Origin: Bradyrhizobium vignae
Lineage (GTDB): Bacteria; Pseudomonadota; Alphaproteobacteria; Rhizobiales; Xanthobacteraceae
Length of the DNA: 64,000 nucleotides
Reading direction: 5' to 3'
NCBI RefSeq assembly: GCF_004114425.1
Contig: NZ_RDQF01000040.1
Coordinates: 1-64,000, forward strand
Both the position numbers and the translations under genes were made by a program. Positions 58,230 to 64,000 of this stretch are shown here, in pieces (the stretch's first letter is position 1; every line of letters starts with the position of its first letter). The notes under the pieces were generated by a model that worked only from the letters and a program-made list of their open reading frames with translations, had not been told where the DNA came from and ran no database searches.

Positions 58230-59597
58230 CTATTCGGGATGTGGTGAAGCGACAGCGGCGACCGGCCGCCTGCGGAAGACAGCATAAATCAACAGGCCGG
58301 AGAGCATGACGAGCATCCCCGACAGCGACTGCACCGGCCGCTCGGTCAAGAGGTAGTACATCATGAACGCGGTCACGAGCAGGAAAACGAGCGGCGTGAA
58401 CGGGTATCCCCAGGCGCGATAGGGCCGCGGCAGATCGGGATCGGTGATGCGCAGCTTGATGACGCCGGCGACCGTGAAGAACGAGCAGAACAACAGCGCG
58501 AACTGGATGAAGTCGAGCACCGCCTCGAAGCTGCGCGTGAACAGCAGCAGCGTCGCGACCGCGAGCTGGAACAGGATCGCATAGGCCGGCGCACCGCTGA
58601 CCGATCGCTTCGAGAAGACGCGCAAGGCGGGAATGTCCTCCCCCATCGTCATCATCACGCGCGGGCCGATCCACATCATGGCGCTGATCGAGGAGATCAG
58701 GCCGACGCAGATCATGGCTCCGACGATCCGGCCGCCGAGGCTGCCGAAGATCGCGCTGCCGGCGACACTGGCGACGTCGAGCTGGCCGGCAAGCGCACTG
58801 ACCGGCGTGGAATAGAGAAACACCGCATTCAGTGCGACATACAGCACGAGCACGATCAGCGTGCCCGCGAGCAGCGCGCGCGGCAGGCTCTGCTGCGGCG
58901 TGCTCATCTCGCCGATGATGTAGGTCGCGGCATTCCAGCCCGAGAACGAATACATCACGAAGACGAGGCCGATGGCGAAAGGCGCGCTGACGATGTGGGC
59001 GAGGTCGCCCGGCTGCGGCGTGAAGGCGATCGGCTGCGGCACGCCGATGACGAAGCCGGCGACCAGGAAGGCGACGATGAGCACGACCTTGAGGATGGTC
59101 GAGATCAGCTGGAAGGTCGAGGAGTGCCTGACGCCGGTCAGCTGCACGATCGAGACCAGCCACACCACGCCGATGGCGAGCGGGATCGGCGGCAGATCGG
59201 GCACGACCGATTTGGCATATTCGCCGAACGCCATTGCGGCGAGCGCGACGGGCGCTGCAAAGCCGACCGTCGCCGACACCCAGCCGGCGAGAAAGCCGAA
59301 AGCCGGATGATAGGTGCGGCCGAGGAGGTTGTACTCGCCGCTCGAGCGCGGAAACATCGCGCCCAGCTCGCTATAGGCGAACGCTCCGCACAGCGCGACG
59401 ATGCCGCCGACTGTCCAGAGCAGCAAAATCGAGAAGCCGGACGGGATGTCCTTGACCTGGAAACCGAGGCTGGTGAAGACGCCGACCCCGATCATGTCGG
59501 CCACAACGATGGCGGTTGCGACCGGAACGGAGACCCCGGCCCCGCTCCCGGTCAGCCGGCTAGTCCAGGCTGCGGTTCCCGCATCTGAGGCCGTCAT
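58230..59597 (-). CDS. APC-superfamily amino acid permease
   Basis: A 455-residue permease with about 12 helices. The first helix has IVVADMIGVGVFTSLGFQV, the G-x-G-x-F/I pattern of LAT/YjeH-type transporters. ALCGAFAYSELGAMFPRSSGEY and GWNAATYIIGEMSTPQQSLPRALL are further APC hallmarks. It imports or exchanges amino acids or polyamines. The downstream exported protein is its only partner in the operon. Confidence 0.9.
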   Translation of the reverse strand: MTASDAGTAAWTSRLTGSGAGVSVPVATAIVVADMIGVGVFTSLGFQVKDIPSGFSILLLWTVGGIVALCGAFAYSELGAMFPRSSGEYNLLGRTYHPAFGFLAGWVSATVGFAAPVALAAMAFGEYAKSVVPDLPPIPLAIGVVWLVSIVQLTGVRHSSTFQLISTILKVVLIVAFLVAGFVIGVPQPIAFTPQPGDLAHIVSAPFAIGLVFVMYSFSGWNAATYIIGEMSTPQQSLPRALLAGTLIVLVLYVALNAVFLYSTPVSALAGQLDVASVAGSAIFGSLGGRIVGAMICVGLISSISAMMWIGPRVMMTMGEDIPALRVFSKRSVSGAPAYAILFQLAVATLLLFTRSFEAVLDFIQFALLFCSFFTVAGVIKLRITDPDLPRPYRAWGYPFTPLVFLLVTAFMMYYLLTERPVQSLSGMLVMLSGLLIYAVFRRRPVAAVASPHPE

Positions 59598-59925
59598 CGG
59601 GGTCCTTCATCTCAGGCATCTCGCCTCGTGGGCCCATCGTGCAGTTTGGCCCAGTCAATTCAAGCAGGGTTAACAAGGGTTAAATGAGGCAAACGTTAGC
59701 AGGTACCAAAACACCGACTAAGCACGCTTTGGGACGATGACGCTGGATTTGCCCGGAATTTCCCATTCCCCTTCCCCACAATCAGGACACGATTGCGTGG
59801 TCCTTTTTGAGCGTTCCGGATGTGGGGAAGTTTCTCCGGACGCTTAACGTCGCCTAAACGCCAGTCGGCGCAATTGTCATAAAGTATGCCGACGGACTGA
59901 TGTCGTGGCTTGGGGTCATGGGTGG
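59598..59925. other. 328-bp intergenic region
   Basis: No gene is supported. A hairpin with arms AGCGTTCCGGA and TCCGGACGCTT lies about 59809-59846. Otherwise the stretch probably carries the divergent promoters of the permease and the hydrolase-like protein. Confidence 0.5.
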
Positions 59926-61257
59926 ATGTTCGGGGCCGTTCCGACATTAGGGGCTGACTTTCGTGCCGATCGGATGCGGTCCGGTCGGCACGGTCGTGCG
60001 CTCCGGGTCGGTCTGATCTCAGGCTTGGTGCCGTTGTCGCTGGCGCTGGTTCAATGCGGCAAGGCGCCCGATCCCGCTGCGCTGGCGGCGAACTCGCAGG
60101 CGAATGTCCAGGTCGTCGCCAAAACCAACTCGCAAACTTCGCGCGTGGCAAGCGGCGACACGTTCGAGGACCGCTTTCCGGCCCCGCAGTTTGAGGAGCG
60201 CTTTCCCTCGGCAAGTGAGAGCTTCCTGCAACGGCAGATGTCGGACTTCTCGCCCAAGCGCGCTGTCCAGCAACAACCGCGGGAGCAATCACCCTACAAG
60301 GTGGCGTCGCTCGAGCCGCAAGTCCCCTACAAGCGCCCCGGCCGCGAGGACCTGACGACGCTGGTCAGCATGAAGTCGTCAGCCTTTCCCTATTTCGGCA
60401 ACAACCCCGCCTCCGACGCGCCCTTCCTCAACATCTCCAAGGGCGACCGTCGCGGTCATCGCAGCTATTCCGGGCGCGTCTACTGGCAGGACGAGACCTA
60501 TAGTGACAGCCGCGTGCTGGTGCACGTGCCCGAGCATTTCGACGTGCGCAAGCCGGGCGTGATCGTGGTGTTCTTCCACGGCAATGGCGCGACGCTCGAG
60601 CGCGACGTGCGCGACCGCCAGTTGGTGCCCAAGCAGATCACCGATTCCGGGGCCAATGCCGTGCTCCTTGCGCCGCAAATGGCCGTCGATGCCGCCGATT
60701 CCAGCGCCGGCAAGTTCTGGCAACCGGGCGGATTCAAGCGCTTCATGGCGGAATCGGCCGACCATCTCGCCCGCCTCACCGGTGATCCCAACAGCGCGCG
60801 CGCCTTCGCCAACATGCCGATCGTGATCGTCGGCTATAGCGGCGGCTTCCTGCCGACGGCCTGGAGCCTGGAGGTCGGCGGCATCAGCGACCGCGTCCGC
60901 GGCGTGGTGCTGCTCGACGCCGTCTATGGCGAAATGGACAAGTTCGCCTCCTGGATCGAGAGCCACCGTTCCGGCTTCTTCGTCAGCTCCTACACCCGCT
61001 ACACGGCGCGGCGCGACCGCGAGCTGATGAGCATGCTCAGGCAGAAGGGCATCAGCGTCGCCGAGGACATGGATGGGCCGCTACAGCCCGGCAGCGTGGT
61101 GTTCGTGGAGACTGGCGAGGGCATCACCCATCGCGACTATGTGTCCCGCGCCTGGACGCGGGACCCGCTCAAGGACGTGCTTGTGAAGATGTCGGCGACG
61201 CCATCGCTCGCGCTCACGCGCGTCGCCGCCACCAATCCATCCGTATCGAGCCGCTAG
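59926..61257 (+). CDS. Alpha/beta-hydrolase-like lipoprotein
   Basis: A 443-residue protein. After a basic start, a lipobox-like LVPLSLALVQCGKAP suggests a lipoprotein. A long disordered region (about residues 45-130) is followed by an alpha/beta-hydrolase core: GVIVVFFHGNGATLERD (oxyanion side), nucleophile elbow IVGYSGGFLPTAW and VVLLDAVYGEMDKF. The catalytic acid and His are not clear. The start is uncertain: GTG 59905, ATG 59926 or ATG 59971 are possible. Confidence 0.75.
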   Translation: MFGAVPTLGADFRADRMRSGRHGRALRVGLISGLVPLSLALVQCGKAPDPAALAANSQANVQVVAKTNSQTSRVASGDTFEDRFPAPQFEERFPSASESFLQRQMSDFSPKRAVQQQPREQSPYKVASLEPQVPYKRPGREDLTTLVSMKSSAFPYFGNNPASDAPFLNISKGDRRGHRSYSGRVYWQDETYSDSRVLVHVPEHFDVRKPGVIVVFFHGNGATLERDVRDRQLVPKQITDSGANAVLLAPQMAVDAADSSAGKFWQPGGFKRFMAESADHLARLTGDPNSARAFANMPIVIVGYSGGFLPTAWSLEVGGISDRVRGVVLLDAVYGEMDKFASWIESHRSGFFVSSYTRYTARRDRELMSMLRQKGISVAEDMDGPLQPGSVVFVETGEGITHRDYVSRAWTRDPLKDVLVKMSATPSLALTRVAATNPSVSSR

Positions 61258-61290
61258 GCCGATAGTGAGCCTAGCCTGATAAGTTGAATA

Positions 61291-61668
61291 CTAGTTCTTG
61301 GGCAGCTTCGGAATGCTCTCGGCAAAGCCGTTGAAGCAGGCCAGCCGCTCGTCCTCTTCCTTGAAGAAGCGGCAATCGGCGTAGCCCTTGGCCTTCGCCG
61401 GCTTCGGCTTCGGGGCCGGCGGGATCACGGCGTCGTAGCAGTTGAGGCGATCCTTGGTGCCGTCGTCGATATCGAGGCAGGCCTGGAGCCGAACGGCGAC
61501 CGATTGCGGCTTTCCCTTCGCTGCCGCGGCAGGCTTGGCTGCGGCCTCCTTGGTCCCCTTGGGCTTGACCTGCACCAGCGGCTTGTCCCCCACCATCGGT
61601 GGCTTCTCGGTTTGCGCAAATGCGGAGGCTGAATAAAGCACCGCGGCAACCGCCAAAATCATCCTCAT
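61291..61668 (-). CDS. Exported hypothetical protein with Cys-rich C terminus
   Basis: A 125-residue protein. The signal peptide MRMILAVAAVLYSASAFA is followed by a Pro/Lys/Ala-rich linker and a C-terminal domain with four cysteines: LQACLDIDDGTKDRLNCYDAV and GYADCRFFKEEDERLACFNGF. The two C-x12-15-C units resemble each other and probably form two disulfides; the DRL-CYD/ERLACF pattern is typical of small rhizobial periplasmic proteins. Role unknown. Confidence 0.7.
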   Translation of the reverse strand: MRMILAVAAVLYSASAFAQTEKPPMVGDKPLVQVKPKGTKEAAAKPAAAAKGKPQSVAVRLQACLDIDDGTKDRLNCYDAVIPPAPKPKPAKAKGYADCRFFKEEDERLACFNGFAESIPKLPKN

Positions 61669-61758
61669 CTCGGTCAACTCTCTTTGATCCCCATGAACGG
61701 CCTTCTAGCGCTCCCGCGCGCCGTTTGCCAAGCGCCTTGCGTAGACGAAACGCGGCGT

Positions 61759-62934
61759 TCAGGCGGTTGCGGCAGCCGCCGGCCGGGGCCGGGTCAGCAC
61801 CACCAGCATCAGTGCCAGCACGACGAAGCCGACCGCGACGAAGCCGAGCGCATGCAGGAGCTCGTGGGCAAACAGCAGCCCGCCGACGGCAGAGCCCACC
61901 GCCTGGCCGATATAAAGGACCGAGGTATTGAGCGCGACGGTCGCCGAGGCCAGCGGCGGCGCGGCCGCGACCAGCCGCACCTGTTGCATCGAATTGGTCG
62001 AGGCGAAGCCAAGGCCCCAAATCGCGACCCCGCCCGCCATCAAGACGAGCGAGCCGGCGGCGAGCGTCCAGCCGGTCATCCCGGCAAGCAACAGGCAGGT
62101 GAACAGCAGCGAGGTGCGATAGGGCCCCGAAGTGTCGACGATGCGGGTCGCGACGACAACGCCGAGGAAGCCGCAGACGCCATAAAGCGCGAACACCATG
62201 CCGATCGCATCGGGACCGGCGCCGGTGAGCTTGTTGAGCAGCGGGCCCATGTAGGTGAACACGACGAATTGTCCCGACATTTGCAGCATCGTGATCGCAA
62301 GCAGCAGCAGGATCGTCCTGCTCCGGCCGACGGCGGCCCACGTCTTCAGATCCACTGGTGCGCCCTTCAGGCCCGCCGGCAGTCGCAGCAACAGCAGCAG
62401 GAAGCTGATACAGCCGAGCGCGCCGATGCCGCCATAGGCCGCGCGCCAGCCATAGCGACTGGCGATGAAAGTGATCAGCGGCAGGCCGATGGCGGCTGCC
62501 AACGACCAGCCGAGGAAAATGTACGCAATGGTGCTACCGCGTCGCTCCGCCGGCACGATCAGCGCTGCCGTGCCGGCGGCCTGCGGCGTATAGAGCGCGC
62601 CGACCGCGAGCATCACGAGACGAATGATCAGGAGGCTGATGTAGTCGGTTGCGAAGGCCGAGGCGAGATTGCCGGCGGCGAGCACCGCCAGCGTCGTCGC
62701 AAGCAGCGTTCGCCGTTCGATACGGCTGGTGAGCCAGGCCGTCAGCGGCGAGCCGATGCACAGGGTGACGGCACCGAAGGTGATCAGGAGGCCGGCCGCA
62801 TGGACGCTGACGTCGAGCCCCGTCGCCAATTCCGGCAGCATGCCCGCCGGCGCCAAAACCGAGCAGCCGGTGACGAGATTGCCGAGCATCAGGGCGGTGG
62901 GGGCAAAACGGCCAGCGGCTGGGGCATTTTCCAT
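61759..62934 (-). CDS. MFS exporter (sugar/drug efflux type)
   Basis: A 391-residue 12-helix transporter of the DHA/arabinose-efflux (AraJ-like) type. It has LTAWLTSRIERRTLLATTL after helix 2 and AAGTAALIVPAERRGSTIAYI in helix 4, and no long central loop. I chose the ATG at 62934; the frame upstream to 63120 overlaps the promoter of thrS. It likely exports a small metabolite or drug. The ligand is not known. Confidence 0.88.
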   Translation of the reverse strand: MENAPAAGRFAPTALMLGNLVTGCSVLAPAGMLPELATGLDVSVHAAGLLITFGAVTLCIGSPLTAWLTSRIERRTLLATTLAVLAAGNLASAFATDYISLLIIRLVMLAVGALYTPQAAGTAALIVPAERRGSTIAYIFLGWSLAAAIGLPLITFIASRYGWRAAYGGIGALGCISFLLLLLRLPAGLKGAPVDLKTWAAVGRSRTILLLLAITMLQMSGQFVVFTYMGPLLNKLTGAGPDAIGMVFALYGVCGFLGVVVATRIVDTSGPYRTSLLFTCLLLAGMTGWTLAAGSLVLMAGGVAIWGLGFASTNSMQQVRLVAAAPPLASATVALNTSVLYIGQAVGSAVGGLLFAHELLHALGFVAVGFVVLALMLVVLTRPRPAAAATA

Positions 62935-63119
62935 GCAATCGCATGTAGCGGCGGCATGTGACGAGTTAAAGGGCTCGGCACCAAATAGTTGGCCCACCGC
63001 CCCGGCTTTTGCGCGCCACTTTCTTGGAAATGCCGGATTGCACAGGCCGAATCGCCTGATATATCGCTCGTTCCCGCTTACCTGCGCTCGTTCGCAGGAG
63101 TGAGCCTCAGGAGAAAGCA

Positions 63120-64000
63120 ATGACCGACCAGCCCAAATCCGAGTCCGGCTTCCAGTACAGCCTGTCCAATCTGAAGCCCGTGACCCCCGCTCCCAAGATC
63201 ACCCTCACCTTCCCCGACGGCGCGAAGCGCCAGTTCGACAAGGGCATCACGGGTCTCGACATCGCCAAGGGCATCTCGCCGTCGCTGGCCAAGCGCACGG
63301 TTGCGATGGCACTCGACGGCGCGCTCGCCGATCTCAACGATCCCATCGAGAATGATGCGAAGATCGAGCTGGTTGGCCGCGACGATCCGCGCGCGCTCGA
63401 ATTGATCCGCCACGACTGCGCGCACGTGCTGGCGGAAGCCGTGCAGACGCTGTGGCCGGGCACCCAGGTCACCATCGGTCCGGTGATCGAGAACGGCTTC
63501 TACTACGACTTCTTCCGCAACGAGCCGTTCACGCCGGAAGACTTTGCCGCGATCGAGAAGAAGATGCGCGAGATCATCGCGCGCGACAAACCCTTCACCA
63601 AAGAGGTTTGGGATCGCGAAAAGACAAAGCAGGTGTTCCGCGACAAGGGCGAGGCATTCAAGGTCGAGCTGGTCGACGCCATTCCCGGCAACGAGCCGAT
63701 CAAGATCTACTACCAGGGCGACTGGTTCGACCTCTGCCGCGGCCCGCACATGACCTCGACCGGCAAGGTCGGCAATGCCTTCAAGCTGATGAAGGTGGCC
63801 GGCGCCTATTGGCGTGGCGACAGCAATAACCCGATGCTGACCCGCATCTACGGCACGGCCTTCGCCAAGCAGGAGGACCTCGACGCTTATCTGAAGCAGA
63901 TCGAGGAAGCCGAGAAGCGCGACCATCGCAAGCTCGGGCGCGAGCTCGACCTCTTCCACTTCCAGGAGGAAGGTCCGGGCGTCGTGTTCTGGCACCCGAA
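63120..64000 (+). CDS. thrS: Threonyl-tRNA synthetase, N-terminal part (runs off the right edge)
   Basis: The first 293 residues are visible. The N-terminal TGS domain (KITLTFPDGAKRQFDKG, about 27-85) is followed by the editing domain with its HxxxH zinc-like motif His98/His102 (IRHDCAHVLAEAVQTLWPG) and the conserved Cys in DWFDLCRGPHM. The catalytic domain begins at LGRELDLFHFQEEGPG. AGGAGA precedes the ATG at 63120. It charges tRNA-Thr and removes mischarged Ser. Confidence 0.96.
   Translation, partial: MTDQPKSESGFQYSLSNLKPVTPAPKITLTFPDGAKRQFDKGITGLDIAKGISPSLAKRTVAMALDGALADLNDPIENDAKIELVGRDDPRALELIRHDCAHVLAEAVQTLWPGTQVTIGPVIENGFYYDFFRNEPFTPEDFAAIEKKMREIIARDKPFTKEVWDREKTKQVFRDKGEAFKVELVDAIPGNEPIKIYYQGDWFDLCRGPHMTSTGKVGNAFKLMKVAGAYWRGDSNNPMLTRIYGTAFAKQEDLDAYLKQIEEAEKRDHRKLGRELDLFHFQEEGPGVVFWHP

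Noticed and set aside
57013..59163. One 716-codon minus-strand frame joining an exported protein to upstream sequence
   Set aside because: The upstream part is an Arg-rich shadow of the APC permease. The real protein starts at 58227 with a signal peptide.
61684..62961. 425-codon plus-strand frame opposite the MFS exporter
   Set aside because: It is rich in Arg, Gln, Glu and His with no fold. It is the reverse frame of a hydrophobic transporter, a typical artefact.

Overview
The window is GC-rich alphaproteobacterial chromosome, most likely Bradyrhizobium or a close relative. The signs are the codon and GC bias, a dense set of rhizobial palindromic repeats, and housekeeping genes in the form expected for that group (rlmB, nadK, hisI, folE, yidD, thrS). 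Stable backbone alternates with accessory DNA lodged at tRNA genes. This is read from the sequence alone, so species and strain are not fixed.

Left end (1-6.2 kb): an accessory zone. It holds the tail of an ISAs1-type transposase, then a catabolic cargo (ABC solute-binding protein, family III CoA-transferase, crotonase-fold enzyme, divergent GntR regulator), then one orphan gene, and ends at an intact tRNA-Gly(UCC). Two copies of the 3' half of that tRNA lie at 782-825 and 5445-5492, as left by successive insertions into the tRNA gene. No integrase remains.

6.2-20.5 kb: mostly backbone. It contains a 14-codon ORF with an extreme Shine-Dalgarno sequence, a UvrD/Rep helicase, an IS5-family element (10414-11899) carrying a coupled passenger gene, an MFS/GAF/amidohydrolase operon with a frameshifted LysR regulator, a luciferase-like oxidoreductase, tRNA-Tyr, rlmB and small exported proteins.

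20547-35320: a 14.8-kb integrated element in tRNA-Thr(UGU), bounded by a 19-bp att repeat. Repeated TTGGTATC-type arm sites lie inside both ends and a tyrosine integrase sits next to attL. It carries chains of overlapping small genes, an 0.9-kb non-coding region with two repeat families, a lambda gpC-like S49 protease and a tape-measure-like protein. No terminase, portal, capsid or conjugation gene is recognisable. At the attR end lie an ASCH protein, a multi-CXXC protein, a membrane protein and a possible HEPN-like protein. It is either a decayed prophage or an unusual phage-derived satellite/island.

35.3-64 kb: backbone. It holds truncated GFA and chemotaxis-receptor remnants beside attR, Bradyrhizobium-type small exported proteins, an Omp25-like porin, a beta-lactamase-fold hydrolase, an S10 peptidase, nadK, a response regulator/HPt/DUF2336 signalling group, a lytic transglycosylase, hisI-folE, an IscU-like protein, yidD, an oxidoreductase/MOSC/MFS operon with a divergent XRE-cupin regulator, an APC permease, an alpha/beta hydrolase, an MFS exporter and the start of thrS.
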